DNA of 64,000 nt from Nocardia vinacea NBRC 16497 (GCF_000308835.1 NZ_BAGN01000417.1:1-64000); one strand, 5' to 3'; shown: positions 26,200-35,605, numbered from the stretch's first letter. The notes: generated from the sequence alone by a model not told the origin. Numbers and translations: made by a program.

Positions 26200-27717
26200 A
26201 TGAATTTTGCCTCTCTGCCCGACCGCCGCGCCGAGTTGGACCCGGACGGGCCCGCAGTATCGGACGGGTCTACCTCGCTCACCAATGCCCAACTGCTGGA
26301 CCATGTCCGAGCGACAGCTCAGCGCCTTCGAGAACTGGGAATCGGCCCCGGTGATGTCGTGGCCCTCCAGTTGCGCAACCGCGTCGAATTCGTGCTGCTG
26401 CTGTTCGGAGCCTGGCGGCTGGGTGCCACCATCACGCCGGTCAATCCGAGCCTGACCGACAACGAAGTCGCTCGCCAGCTCGACGATTCCGGCGCCCGCC
26501 TGCTGGTGGTCGAGGACGACATAACCCCGGCGTGCAGCATTACCACGCTCGCGGTAGGCGATCTGCACACAGAGACGACGGATATCGCACCGGAGCAGTC
26601 GTCCGCGTTGGATCTGCTGTATCGAACGGCGGTTGAGTGGGTTCAACAGCCACAGGTGGACTCGTCCACGCTTGCTCTGCTCATCTACACGAGCGGCACG
26701 ACGGGCGTTCCGAAGGGCGTAATGCTCGACCACGCCAATATCGACGCCATGGCGGCCATGGGCGTCGAGTCACTGAGCGTCGGACCGACCGACCGGTGCC
26801 TGCTGATCCTGCCGCTGTTCCACGTCAACGGGATCGTGGTCAGCATCCTCACGCCGCTGCTCGCCGGTGCGAACGTCGTCATCGCGGGCCGGTTCGATCC
26901 CCGAACCTTCTTCGACCTCGTCGAATCCGAGCGTCCCACGTTCTTCAGCGGCGTGCCGACGATCTACAGCATTCTTGCCGCGCTCCCGGACAGTGTCCGG
27001 CCGGACATGTCGTCGTTGCGTTTCGGAATCTGCGGCGCGGCACCGGCTTCGGCCGAGTTGCTGACCCGGTTCGAGGCTCGGTACGGGTTCCCCCTCATCG
27101 AGGGCTACGGCCTGTCCGAGGGCACATGCGGCACCACCATCAATCCGCTCGCGGGCCCTCGACGAGCCGGGACAGTGGGAATTCCCTTCCCCGGGCAGGA
27201 GATTCGCATCGTCGACGACTACGGTGCCGAGGTGGCGCCGGGGGTGGACGGTGAGCTGGTCGTGCGAGGCCCCAATGTCATGCGTGGGTACCTGGGCCGT
27301 CCGGACGAAACAGCACGCGTCATCGTCGACGGTTGGTTGCACACCGGTGACGTCGGTCATATCGATGCGGACGGATATCTGACACTGGTCGGGCGATCGA
27401 AGGACATGATCATCCGCGGTGGCGAGAACATCTACCCGAAGGAGATCGAGGACGTCCTGGTCGGCGACTCATCGGTACTCGAGGCCGCCGTGATCGGCGT
27501 GCCAGACGAAAAATGGGGAGAGATCGTCGTCGCGTATGTGCAGCCACGACCGGACTCGACGATCGATCCCGCCGCACTGAAAGCACTGTGTGCCGAGCAG
27601 CTCACGCCCTACAAGCGTCCGACCGCGTTCGTCGTGGTGGACGCTATCCCGAAGAATGCGGTCGGCAAGATCGACAAGGTCTCGCTACGCACAGCCCACG
27701 CCGCTGCCGGGGCGTGA
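26200..27717 (+). CDS. Acyl-CoA ligase (ANL superfamily)
   Basis: 505 residues from MNFASLPDRR, 11 bp after the hydrolase; longer in-frame sequence is a shadow of the hydrolase. AMP-binding motif YTSGTTGVPKG at 163-173, EGYGLSEGTCG, GWLHTGDVGHIDADGYL, and catalytic lysine in KNAVGKIDK. It completes a hydratase-hydrolase-ligase operon that would activate and process a carboxylic acid. Confidence 0.9.
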   Translation: MNFASLPDRRAELDPDGPAVSDGSTSLTNAQLLDHVRATAQRLRELGIGPGDVVALQLRNRVEFVLLLFGAWRLGATITPVNPSLTDNEVARQLDDSGARLLVVEDDITPACSITTLAVGDLHTETTDIAPEQSSALDLLYRTAVEWVQQPQVDSSTLALLIYTSGTTGVPKGVMLDHANIDAMAAMGVESLSVGPTDRCLLILPLFHVNGIVVSILTPLLAGANVVIAGRFDPRTFFDLVESERPTFFSGVPTIYSILAALPDSVRPDMSSLRFGICGAAPASAELLTRFEARYGFPLIEGYGLSEGTCGTTINPLAGPRRAGTVGIPFPGQEIRIVDDYGAEVAPGVDGELVVRGPNVMRGYLGRPDETARVIVDGWLHTGDVGHIDADGYLTLVGRSKDMIIRGGENIYPKEIEDVLVGDSSVLEAAVIGVPDEKWGEIVVAYVQPRPDSTIDPAALKALCAEQLTPYKRPTAFVVVDAIPKNAVGKIDKVSLRTAHAAAGA

Positions 27718-27764
27718 TCACGGCTACTTCGGCGATGACCCGCTGCGAGATCTCCTGTGGCGGG

Positions 27765-28349
27765 TCATTCTTTATGCGCGATGCCCAACAGCGCCAGCGC
27801 ATTCCGGATGCCCTGGTCCAGCAAGTCATCGGCGAGTTGAAGATCGGCGACGGCGCGGGAAAGTTGTAGCGTCCCGGCCATCATGGCGAAAACACCGAGC
27901 ACCTGCACGCGCGGCGATCCCGGATCCGCCGGCGACAGCAAGACCGCGATGTCATCGATGACCGCCAACACGCCGTCGGTGTAGACCCGCCGCGTCGCAT
28001 CCGAGCAACGCCCGATCTCATCGAGCAACGCGGCCGAGGGACAGCCGTCCTCGCGGCAGTCGCGGTGGTCCGGCGAAAGATACCAACGGACGAATTGCTC
28101 CAATCCGGCTCGGTCTCGCACCCGCGCACCGACGCTGTCGCCCTGCTCACGCAGCTGATCGGCGACCGCGTTCGCGACCAGATCCTCTTTGGACGCGAAG
28201 TGCGCGTAAAAGGCGCCGTTGGTGAGGCCCGCATCCTTCATCAACGTGGCGACCCCCGAGCCATCGATGCCGCTGCGCTTGAACCGACGACCGGCCGCCT
28301 CGATGATCCGACGCCTCGTCGCCTCCTTGTGCTCACTCCCGTAGCGCAT
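27765..28349 (-). CDS. TetR/AcrR-family regulator
   Basis: 194 residues from MRYGSEHKEA, with AAGGAG upstream; the frame to 28403 has no better start. HTH VATLMKDAGLTNGAFYAHFASKEDLV, then LSPDHRDCREDGCPSAALLDEIGR in the ligand domain, typical of AcuR/YcdC-like TetR proteins that respond to electrophiles. Divergent from the old yellow enzyme gene, which it probably represses. Confidence 0.85.
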   Translation of the reverse strand: MRYGSEHKEATRRRIIEAAGRRFKRSGIDGSGVATLMKDAGLTNGAFYAHFASKEDLVANAVADQLREQGDSVGARVRDRAGLEQFVRWYLSPDHRDCREDGCPSAALLDEIGRCSDATRRVYTDGVLAVIDDIAVLLSPADPGSPRVQVLGVFAMMAGTLQLSRAVADLQLADDLLDQGIRNALALLGIAHKE

Positions 28350-28411
28350 CCCACCACACTCCTTCGACGCCAGGACAACCATTTTGCCCCTGGCGGCCCT
28401 CATCCGATTAT

Positions 28412-28425
28412 ATTATGATCGTAAT
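28412..28425. promoter_or_regulatory. Imperfect palindrome in TetR / OYE divergent promoter
   Basis: ATTATGATCGTAAT is a near-perfect 14-bp palindrome (one mismatched pair) in an AT-rich stretch between the divergent genes. Candidate operator or -10 region for the TetR at 28349 and the enzyme at 28560. Confidence 0.4.
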
Positions 28426-28559
28426 TCAATGCGGCCAGGCGCGGATCAGCGTTCCAACCGCACATTCGACCAGAAAACCGCGAGAGACCATCAGCGAGGC
28501 CGCGCCTCTATCGGTGCCGACAATCCGGCTCGAGGCCGACCCCCGAAAGGAATATCTCA

Positions 28560-29804
28560 ATGACCTCCCTGCACGACCCGCTGACGCTGCCCTGTGGCCA
28601 GGTGCTCCCCAATCGGATCATGAAGGCGGCATTGAGCGAAGCGCTCGGCAACACAAAGAATTCCCCGGACGGCCGCCTCGAACAGCTGTACACGACCTGG
28701 AGCCGAGGTGGATACGGCCTGCTCATCACCGGCAACGTCATGATCGATCGCACGCAACTCGGCGAGCCGGGCAATGTCGTCATCGAAGACGAGCGCGACC
28801 TCGACGCGCTGACCCGCTGGGCCAAGACAACCAAAAACGCGGGCGTCCCGATCTGGGTGCAGCTCAACCATCCGGGACGACAGTCGAATCCCCTCAACCT
28901 CGGACATACCCCCGTCGCCCCCAGCCCGATCCCCCTGAACATGCCCGGCGCGGCCACGCCTCGTGAGCTGACACCCGCCGAGATCGAGGACATCATCGAG
29001 CGCTTCGCGGCCGCGGCGGTCGTCTGTGAAACAGCGGGATTCGACGGCGTGCAGATACACGGTGCGCACGGATACCTTGTGGCACAGTTTCTCTCGCCGT
29101 TGACGAACCAGCGCGACGATGCCTGGGGCGGTGACTCCGATCGACGGATGCGCTTCGTCATCGAGGTCGTCCGGCGCATCCGCGCGCGCGTTTCACCCGG
29201 ATTCGCGGTGGGCATCAAGCTCAACTCGGCCGATTTCCAGCGCGGCGGATTCACCGAAGACGAGTCCCGCGGCGTCGTGGCGGCACTGGCACGCGAGGGC
29301 CTCGACCTGATCGAGGTCAGCGGCGGAAGCTACGAAGAACCGGCCATGATGGGCACGGCCGCGGCCAGCACAAGGGCCCGCGAAGCCTACTTCCTGGAAT
29401 ACGCCCGCACCGTGCGCAGCCTCGTCGGCGACATCCCGCTGGCGGTCACCGGCGGATTCCGTTCTCGCGCGGCGATGGACACCGCGGTCGAGTCCGGCGA
29501 ATGCGACGTCGTCGGTATCGGCCGCCCCACCGCGACCACCACCGATGCCGCCGACATGATTCTCGCGGGCCGCACCGAAGCGCTCACCGCACACCAGTTG
29601 CGCGCCGGCATGCGCGGCGTGCTGGGCAAGATCACCGACCTCAAGGGGCTCGACGGAATGCTCGACCTCGGTTGGCACACCGACCAGTTGCACCGGGTTG
29701 GCGCCGGTCTGCAGCCCGATCTGAATCGGGGTCGCATCGCCACCGCACTCGCGCTGCTGCGTCGCAACGGCCGGACGTCATTCGGACGCAAACGCGGCCT
29801 CTAG
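28560..29804 (+). CDS. Old yellow enzyme-family NADH:flavin oxidoreductase
   Basis: 414 residues with AAAGGAA before the ATG. FMN-dependent TIM barrel: LPNRIMKAAL, WVQLNHPGRQ, DGVQIHGAHGYLVAQFLSPLTNQRDDAWGGD in pieces, and VGIGRP for phosphate binding. It reduces activated C=C bonds, commonly of enones. Paired with a TetR of the electrophile-sensing type upstream and an SDR 50 bp downstream. Confidence 0.9.
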   Translation: MTSLHDPLTLPCGQVLPNRIMKAALSEALGNTKNSPDGRLEQLYTTWSRGGYGLLITGNVMIDRTQLGEPGNVVIEDERDLDALTRWAKTTKNAGVPIWVQLNHPGRQSNPLNLGHTPVAPSPIPLNMPGAATPRELTPAEIEDIIERFAAAAVVCETAGFDGVQIHGAHGYLVAQFLSPLTNQRDDAWGGDSDRRMRFVIEVVRRIRARVSPGFAVGIKLNSADFQRGGFTEDESRGVVAALAREGLDLIEVSGGSYEEPAMMGTAAASTRAREAYFLEYARTVRSLVGDIPLAVTGGFRSRAAMDTAVESGECDVVGIGRPTATTTDAADMILAGRTEALTAHQLRAGMRGVLGKITDLKGLDGMLDLGWHTDQLHRVGAGLQPDLNRGRIATALALLRRNGRTSFGRKRGL

Positions 29805-29853
29805 CCAGCCCCAGCCCGCGCATCGCCACACCACAGAGAATTAGGAGTCAGTG

Positions 29854-30555
29854 ATGACCGCGATCAAGGATGCCGTCGTCTTTGTCACCGGCGGCAGCCG
29901 TGGCATCGGCAAGGCGCTGGTCGAGGAGTTGTACGCCCGCGGCGCGCGCAAGGTTTACGCCACAGCCCGCAACCTCCGCAATGTGACACACCCCGAAGCC
30001 TTCCCGGTGGCATTGGAAGTCACCGACCTCCACGCGGTCTCCGCCGCAGCCGAACTGGCCCAGGACGTCACGATCCTGATCAATAACGCGGGCGCCTCGG
30101 TCGGCGCGCCGTTCCTCGGCTCGCGACTCGACGATGTGCGACGCGAGTTCGAGACCAACTTCTACGGCCCGTTGTTCGTCACCCGCGCCTTCGCACCGAT
30201 CATCGAAGGCAACGGTGGCGGACACATCCTCAATGTCCACTCCGTACTTTCCTGGCTCGGCATCGCCGGGTCCTACAGCGCGTCCAAAGCAGCGCTGTGG
30301 TCACAGACCAACTCCCTGCGTTTGGAATTGCGGCCGCGCGGCATCGCGGTGACCGGACTGCACATGGGATATGTCGACACCGACATGACCGCTGGCGTCA
30401 CCGCGCCCAAGTCCAATGCTGCCGACGTCGCCGCACTCGCACTCGACGGCATCGAGGCCGACGCGCACGAAGTTCTGGCCGATGACATCTCCCGGCAGGT
30501 CAAGGCAGGGCTTGCCGGAGACATCGCGGCGCAATACCCGCAGCTGGCGGGCTGA
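29854..30555 (+). CDS. Short-chain dehydrogenase/reductase
   Basis: 233 residues; ATG at 29854 is preferred over the adjacent GTG because of TTAGGAG spacing. TGGSRGIG at 12-19, NNAG at 77-80, catalytic Tyr141 and Lys145 in YSASKAAL. Probably co-transcribed with the old yellow enzyme. Confidence 0.87.
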   Translation: MTAIKDAVVFVTGGSRGIGKALVEELYARGARKVYATARNLRNVTHPEAFPVALEVTDLHAVSAAAELAQDVTILINNAGASVGAPFLGSRLDDVRREFETNFYGPLFVTRAFAPIIEGNGGGHILNVHSVLSWLGIAGSYSASKAALWSQTNSLRLELRPRGIAVTGLHMGYVDTDMTAGVTAPKSNAADVAALALDGIEADAHEVLADDISRQVKAGLAGDIAAQYPQLAG

Positions 30556-30603
30556 CACCAGCACCGAACAAGTCGAAAACCTAGCTGCGACAAAGGAGTT
30601 GCT

Positions 30604-30786
30604 GTGCTCGATCGGCAGAACAGGTCATCACTCGCCGGGAAAATCGCCGTCATCACCGTCGGCGAAAGGGCGTGTGTCTCGACACGCGGGCGCCCAGAGC
30701 ATCGCGCAGGAGCTGGATGTCAGACATGGGCAGGATCGCTTGACCAGCTGATCAGCAGCACAGCCCATCCGCAGCACCACCAGTGA
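30604..30786 (+). pseudogene. Remnant of an SDR gene
   Basis: A GTG codon 5 bp after a good AAAGGAG site opens MLDRQNRSSLAGKIAVITV, which looks like the first strand of an SDR (LxGKxAVITGG), but the glycine-rich loop is replaced by VGERACVSTRG and the frame ends after 60 residues. Traces of the expected continuation (AQSIAQELDV) appear in another frame, suggesting deletion and frameshift. Confidence 0.35.
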
Positions 30787-30801
30787 GGAGTGACCGCGAC
30801 T

Positions 30802-31638
30802 GTGAGCACCAAATATAAAAACACGCCGACCAAAATTATCGATGTCGGCGGAACACGATTCGCATACCGGCAGCTGGGCGTGAATAACGGCGTGCCAGTG
30901 ATCTTCCTCAACCACCTGGGCGCGGTACTGGATAATTGGGATCCCCGGGTCGTCGACGGCATCGCCGCCGAACACCAGGTGATCACCTTCGACAACCGAG
31001 GTATCGGCGCATCAGAAGGCAAGACACCGAATTCAGTAAAGGCGATGGCGCACGACGCGATCGCCTTTATCCGGGCGCTCGGCCTCGATCACGTCGATCT
31101 CCTCGGATTCTCTTTGGGCGGCTTCGTCGCGCAGGTGATTGTGCAGGAACAACCACAGCTCGTTCGAAAGATCGTGCTCGCGGGCACCGGCCCGGCCGGT
31201 GGCGAAGGCATCGAGAAAGTCACCGGTGTCACCATCCGCGACATGATAAAAGCCACGCTGACCTTCAAGGATCCGAAGGAGTACCTGTTCTTCACCAGGA
31301 CAGCCAACGGAAAGGCAGCGGCGCGGCAGTTCGTGAATCGGCTAAAGGAACGCACCGACGATCGCGATAAAGCGATCTCCCTCAGCGCCTTCCGCACCCA
31401 GCTGAAGGCCATCCATGCCTGGGGGACGCAGGAGCCCACCAACTTGGCGAGCATCCGGCAGCGTGTCCTGGTGGTAAACGGCGAAGACGACCGGATGGTG
31501 CCCACCCGGAATTCCTTCGACTTGGCTCAACGTTTACCGAACGCCAAACTCAGAATCTATGCCGACGCCGGACACGGTGGAATCTTTCAATATCACGAGG
31601 AGTTCGTCGACGAGGTTCTGAATTTCCTCGATTCTTGA
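30802..31638 (+). CDS. Alpha/beta hydrolase
   Basis: 278 residues from VSTKYKNTPT; GAGGAG lies 11 bp upstream, whereas the GTG at 30790 abuts it. Ser104 in GFSLGG, acid in VNGEDDRMVP, His in DAGHGGIFQ; FDNRGIGAS near residue 63. Typical soluble esterase/peroxidase-like hydrolase. Its codon use (for example AAA, AAT) is a little less GC-biased at the 5' end than that of its neighbours. A strong hairpin follows the stop codon. Confidence 0.87.
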   Translation: MSTKYKNTPTKIIDVGGTRFAYRQLGVNNGVPVIFLNHLGAVLDNWDPRVVDGIAAEHQVITFDNRGIGASEGKTPNSVKAMAHDAIAFIRALGLDHVDLLGFSLGGFVAQVIVQEQPQLVRKIVLAGTGPAGGEGIEKVTGVTIRDMIKATLTFKDPKEYLFFTRTANGKAAARQFVNRLKERTDDRDKAISLSAFRTQLKAIHAWGTQEPTNLASIRQRVLVVNGEDDRMVPTRNSFDLAQRLPNAKLRIYADAGHGGIFQYHEEFVDEVLNFLDS

Positions 31639-31651
31639 ATTCTGGCCCGCA

Positions 31652-31698
31652 CCGATCGGCCGTACGGGATTGCGTAGCGATTCGGTACGGCCGATCGG
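31652..31698. terminator. 14-bp perfect hairpin after hydrolase gene
   Basis: CCGATCGGCCGTAC (31652-31665) is exactly complementary to 31685-31698 with a 19-nt loop. It lacks a T-run but begins 13 bp after the stop codon, so a terminator role is plausible. It also marks the border between the catabolic region and the mobile-element genes. From 31699 to about 31850 I see nothing else. Confidence 0.55.
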
Positions 31699-31851
31699 CG
31701 AGCTAACGTGATCAGACAGTCAGGAACGGACTGTCGACTTCGTGGACTCCGACCGCCGCCGCACCCGCCCTGAGGGTGTCGAGGCCGAAAGCAGCGACAG
31801 GGCCGTGTACGCCGGGCCCACCAGTCCACCGCAGCCTCGGCTGCACCGGCA

Positions 31852-32205
31852 GTGACTGCAGGCGCTGTGACAGCTCGGAGGCCTTTGCCGGAACCAGGGA
31901 GCAACTGCACGGACCGCATGGCGCAACGCGCCGGTGAGATCGCCTACTGGAACCAGGTCCGCGAACAGCAGATCGCCGACGGCCTGACGCTGGGCTGGGG
32001 ACCTTCGGATTTCAGCGTCGGCGATTTCGTCCGCGTCGGTTGTTGCCGCGCGTGGCGGCAGGTCACCCGCGTGAACACGAAATCGGTGTCGGTGGTTAAC
32101 ATTCCGCAGCCACACACCGCTACACACCATCGCCGCCAAGCAGACCCTGCCACCGTGAGCCCACCCCCGACTACACCGTGCGCTACCACGAGATCACCAC
32201 GGTGA
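31852..32205 (+). pseudogene. N-terminal part of a frameshifted mobile-element protein
   Basis: The plausible product begins at the ATG at 31918 (MAQRAGEIAYWNQVREQQ) and carries FSVGDFVRVGCCRAWRQVTRVNTKSVSV, a KOW/SH3-like strand pattern. After about residue 70 the frame becomes low-complexity His/Pro/Thr. The next coding frame begins upstream of its own start (TPDYTVRYHEITTVMTEPEAR), so one original gene probably covers both with a frameshift near 32100-32150. Function unknown. Confidence 0.45.
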
Positions 32206-32609
32206 TGACCGAACCCGAAGCCCGCGACCGGTTCCCGGATGTCTTCGATCACCTCGACGCGAGCATGCTGGCGCCGCGTCCGAAACGCCGTGGCGGTAAG
32301 ACCAAACTTGACCACCACCGCGGGCCGCAGTCCGATCGCTGGCACTGGGAAATCGGCGGCCTCGAATACGCCGCGGTGTGGGCGCACCCCGACCGCTGGT
32401 ATGCCACCCCACCAGAGCCGGTCACCGACCCGGGGGTGGTGCGGGTGAGCGCGCAGCGCCGCGAACCGGGCCGGTTACGCGGTGAACCGATCGAGCTGCC
32501 CGTCACCGAGTTCGCAGTGTCGGGGCCGGTGTGCTGGCCCGAAGAGGTCCACAACCAGGTCCGCGGCATCGTCGAGGCCCGCACCTACCTACCCGCCGCC
32601 ACGGCCTGA
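32178..32609 (+). CDS. Protein of unknown function, probably C-terminal part of the preceding gene
   Basis: 143 residues (GTG start) reading RYHEITTVMTEPEARDRFPDVF then a Trp/Tyr-rich middle (HWEIGGLEYAAVWAHPDRW). The frame is open upstream and codes for a plausible peptide joining the KOW-like part of the preceding frame. No recognised family. Confidence 0.5.
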   Translation: MRYHEITTVMTEPEARDRFPDVFDHLDASMLAPRPKRRGGKTKLDHHRGPQSDRWHWEIGGLEYAAVWAHPDRWYATPPEPVTDPGVVRVSAQRREPGRLRGEPIELPVTEFAVSGPVCWPEEVHNQVRGIVEARTYLPAATA

Positions 32610-32688
32610 AAACAAACTCTGTCACCGCCGCCCCGCGCCCGCATGGGTGCTGGGCGGGCTCGTCGATCCCACGAAGGAGTGGTTCGCA

Positions 32689-32829
32689 ATGTCCGCACAC
32701 CAGCCGCCCCGACCAGCGCCGCCGGAGTTCCTCGCCCAGCGGCGCACCACCCGGCCTCCAAACCCGAACTCCTGGCGGGCGTGGCTGATCTGTGGCGAGG
32801 TCGCCGACGAACCCGGAGCAGACCGATGA
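32689..32829 (+). CDS. Small protein of unknown function
   Basis: 46 residues, MSAHQPPRPAPPEF to GEVADEPGADR, with a strong AAGGAG site 9 bp before the ATG. The stop overlaps the next start (ATGA), which supports it as real. Proline-rich N-terminus, single Trp-Arg-Ala-Trp segment. Confidence 0.55.
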   Translation: MSAHQPPRPAPPEFLAQRRTTRPPNPNSWRAWLICGEVADEPGADR

Positions 32830-33107
32830 CCCGGGTACCGGAGTTCGAGCAGTACACCGCCGCGATGCGGAACCGGAGCGCGGAGTTGTTGTGTTTCGAG
32901 GCGATCGGCTATGTGCGGGGCTGGTGCGACGCGCGTGGGATTGGTGCTGGGGAGGCGATCGATTTCGGGCATGCCTTCGCCGTACTCGTCGCCGCGGGCG
33001 GTTCGCGCCCGAATATCGCCGACGCGTGGACCAACTGGTGCCACGGCCGCGATATCGGCGCCGGTCCCGGGTTCGAGTGCACCCGGCCCGCAGCCCTGCG
33101 CCCCTGA
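32826..33107 (+). CDS. Small protein of unknown function
   Basis: 93 residues from MTRVPEFEQY, coupled by ATGA to the small gene before it. Contains ELLCFEAIGYVRGWCDARGIG and EAIDFGHAFAVLVAAGG. Helical and soluble. Homologues of this kind tend to sit in actinobacterial plasmid-like regions, but I cannot name the family. Confidence 0.55.
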   Translation: MTRVPEFEQYTAAMRNRSAELLCFEAIGYVRGWCDARGIGAGEAIDFGHAFAVLVAAGGSRPNIADAWTNWCHGRDIGAGPGFECTRPAALRP

Positions 33108-33273
33108 GCCCGGCCTCGCTACTGCCGGTCGTCACCACCGGCTTCGCCGACACCGCGATCGCGCGGCGCCGCCGGTCGCGGGCATCAAAACCCAGATCGG
33201 GCAGCCATTCTCCGGTCCCGTCCGGGCAGCCAACTGAACACACCACGCCATCGGAAGGAAACCCGGATTCCTC

Positions 33274-33816
33274 ATGCCCGCCCCAGCATTCGCCAACAGC
33301 GCCTACACCTTGTTCGCCTCCGACGACGCCCCGATCCGCGGGCAGGTGTTAGCCGATATGGGTGAACATCACCCGGTCGTCGACGGGGTGACCGAGACCC
33401 GCCCGATGGTGGTGCTGCGGTTCTTCGGTCTCGTCGTCGAGGATGAGCGCCTCGGCAATCCCCGCGTCACCGCCCGGTTCGAACCCGGCACGATCGGGCG
33501 CGGCGCGACCACGCTGGTGTGTCTGGGCGAACCCGGCTACCTGAATGTGCATCTGGGGTATCCGCTGGCCACCGCCGACGCGGACATCCGTGAGCTGGTG
33601 TCCGACACCGTCACCGAGGTCATCGGTGAATTCCTCACCGATGACCGCGCCCCTCGCTATCGGCACTGGGCAGCAGAGCAGCGCCGCCAGAACACCGCCC
33701 GCGCCCTGAAGGCCATCCAAACCCTCGAGCAACTCGCATGTCGCCGCCACGCTACGGCCCGCGCCGAGGTCGACGCGTCGTGGGCGCTGGTGGCCGCACT
33801 GCGCCAACAGCACTGA
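33274..33816 (+). CDS. Protein of unknown function in mobile-element backbone
   Basis: 180 residues with GGAAGGAAA upstream of the ATG. Strand-rich core (PMVVLRFFGLVVEDERLG, TLVCLGEPGYLNVHLGYPL) and a helical C-terminus rich in Arg/Ala. No signal peptide. The 166 bp before it show no gene. Confidence 0.6.
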   Translation: MPAPAFANSAYTLFASDDAPIRGQVLADMGEHHPVVDGVTETRPMVVLRFFGLVVEDERLGNPRVTARFEPGTIGRGATTLVCLGEPGYLNVHLGYPLATADADIRELVSDTVTEVIGEFLTDDRAPRYRHWAAEQRRQNTARALKAIQTLEQLACRRHATARAEVDASWALVAALRQQH

Positions 33817-33890
33817 ACCCGCACGGCGGCCCACGCCTGCATTCCCTGCCCTGAGATCCGTATCTCTCTGTCGGAAAGGAGTTTTGACTC

Positions 33891-35129
33891 ATGTCGATCG
33901 CTACCTGTGTGCGTCACGCCGAGTTGGGGGACCTGGTCGGGCTGCTGAATGCTCAGCAGGCCGCGAAACTCGATGTCGTCGCCCCGGCATCGGCGTTGCG
34001 TGCCAGTGATGGTCTGCTGCAGCTGTGCGGGGTCGAACCGGTCCTGGATGAGCGGGGTTTCACCCTCGTCGACGGCCTCTACCGGCCCACCGCCGCCGCC
34101 GACTCCCACCTCGGATCCAAGCTCAAGATCCCCGTCGGCTATCTCAAATGGCTGCGTCAGGAATCGCGAACCGATCTCTACGACGCCAACATCAACGGCC
34201 TGCTCCACGGCTGCGACGACCCACGCCTACCCAGCACGGGTGATGACCGGTCATTCCTGCTGCGCCTGTTCACCTCCGGCGCCTCGGACGAGCCCGGGAT
34301 TCTGCGCGCGGTGTTGTCGGATCGCTACGGCATCATCGACAACCTCGACGTCCTCACCGCCGTACTGGAGGGCATCCGCCAAGCGGATGCGGATGTGTCG
34401 GTGCGCTCGTGTGATCTGACCGAATCCTCCATGCACTGCAAGGTGTACTCACCGAAGGTGTCGGCGCTGGCACCGAGCTTCCTCGCGAATTATCGGACCC
34501 CGTTCGCCAACCCCGAACTCGAGGCCGAACGCCGCCGCGCCGCAGGGCAATTGGAGCAGTGGCGCCCGGTCGCGGCCCGCGAAGGCCACGGCTATCGCCC
34601 CGGCAGCGAGCCGATCGTGTTCGCCGGGTTCCGGTTCTCCAACTCCGAGATCGGCCACCACGCAGTCACATTGAAACCCGAACTGGTCGTCCAGATTTGC
34701 GGCAACGGTCTTACCCTGCCGATGTTCGCCTACACCAAACGCCATATCGGGGACCGCCTCGAGGCCGGCGGTGTCGGCGGCTGGTCGCAGGACACCTACC
34801 GCAAACGCCTGGCGGTGATCACCGCTGAAACCCGCGACAAGGTCGCCGAGTGGCTGTCGCCGGAATTCTTGGCCGCCCGTGTCACCGAGTTGGAGCGGCA
34901 TGCCGCGACTCCGGTCGCGCACCCCGAACGCACCATCGAAGTCGTCTCTAAGAAGTTGGGGTTCACCGAGGACGAACGCACCGGCATCCTCAGCCATTTC
35001 ATCGCCGGCGGTCAGCTCACCGCCGCCGGAATCGCCAACGCCGTCACCAGCTACTCCCAAACCATCCCCGACCCTGTCCGCGCCGACACCCTCGACGACC
35101 TAGCCCTGCAAGCGATGTCCCTCGTCTGA
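33891..35129 (+). CDS. DUF932-family phage/plasmid protein
   Basis: 412 residues with GGAAAGGAG upstream. DUF932 signature features: KIPVGYLKWLRQE, FLLRLFTS, LRAVLSDRYGIIDNLDVLTAVLEGI, FRFSNSEIGHHAVTLKPELVVQICGNG (pieces). The family is common on phages and conjugative plasmids and has no firm function. Supports the mobile nature of the region. Confidence 0.8.
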   Translation: MSIATCVRHAELGDLVGLLNAQQAAKLDVVAPASALRASDGLLQLCGVEPVLDERGFTLVDGLYRPTAAADSHLGSKLKIPVGYLKWLRQESRTDLYDANINGLLHGCDDPRLPSTGDDRSFLLRLFTSGASDEPGILRAVLSDRYGIIDNLDVLTAVLEGIRQADADVSVRSCDLTESSMHCKVYSPKVSALAPSFLANYRTPFANPELEAERRRAAGQLEQWRPVAAREGHGYRPGSEPIVFAGFRFSNSEIGHHAVTLKPELVVQICGNGLTLPMFAYTKRHIGDRLEAGGVGGWSQDTYRKRLAVITAETRDKVAEWLSPEFLAARVTELERHAATPVAHPERTIEVVSKKLGFTEDERTGILSHFIAGGQLTAAGIANAVTSYSQTIPDPVRADTLDDLALQAMSLV

Positions 35130-35247
35130 ACCCCACTGGCTGCGCGGGTGCCTGCCACAGCCCTGCGTCCGGACCTCGTCGTTGTTCTCCTTCATCCATC
35201 CCCTGGGGCCCTTGGCGGCCCAGACCCTCGAGGAGGTTGTTTCCCGC

Positions 35248-35463
35248 ATGCCCGAAACCCTGACCCTCACCCGCACCGACTTCGACAGCGCCGAACATTT
35301 CGGTACCGCCGGAACCATCACCGCCCTCAGTGAACCCACCGTCACCCGCTGGCGTGAGCAGCACCCGGACTGGAAAGCCAAGCACTGGCGCTACAGCGAC
35401 CCCGACCAGCACGGCGCGCGGTTCCTGCACCCGATCAACGTCGCAGCCCGCACCAAGAACTAA
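35248..35463 (+). CDS. Small protein of unknown function
   Basis: 71 residues from MPETLTLTRT, with GAGGAGG ideally placed upstream; sequence before it in frame has no ribosome site. Has EPTVTRWREQHPDWKAKHWRYSDPDQ. Unknown function. Confidence 0.55.
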   Translation: MPETLTLTRTDFDSAEHFGTAGTITALSEPTVTRWREQHPDWKAKHWRYSDPDQHGARFLHPINVAARTKN

Positions 35464-35540
35464 CCCCCGCAACCGAATCCACCACGCAGACCGGCCCTCA
35501 AGCGGCCCGCCACCCGTTCTCAGCTGTCATATCCACTCTC

Positions 35541-35581
35541 GGGTAGGCACCGACCAGTCCAAAGCTGGCCGGTGCCTACCC
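35541..35581. terminator. Large hairpin between small gene and parB-like gene
   Basis: GGGTAGGCACCG (35541-35552) pairs with 35570-35581, and an inner CCAG/CTGG extends the stem to about 17 bp with one mismatch around a 7-nt loop. No T-run. Could be a terminator, an mRNA processing or stabilising element, or a plasmid structural site. Confidence 0.5.
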
Positions 35582-35605
35582 GTTTCACGATAGGAGCCCT
35601 ATTCG

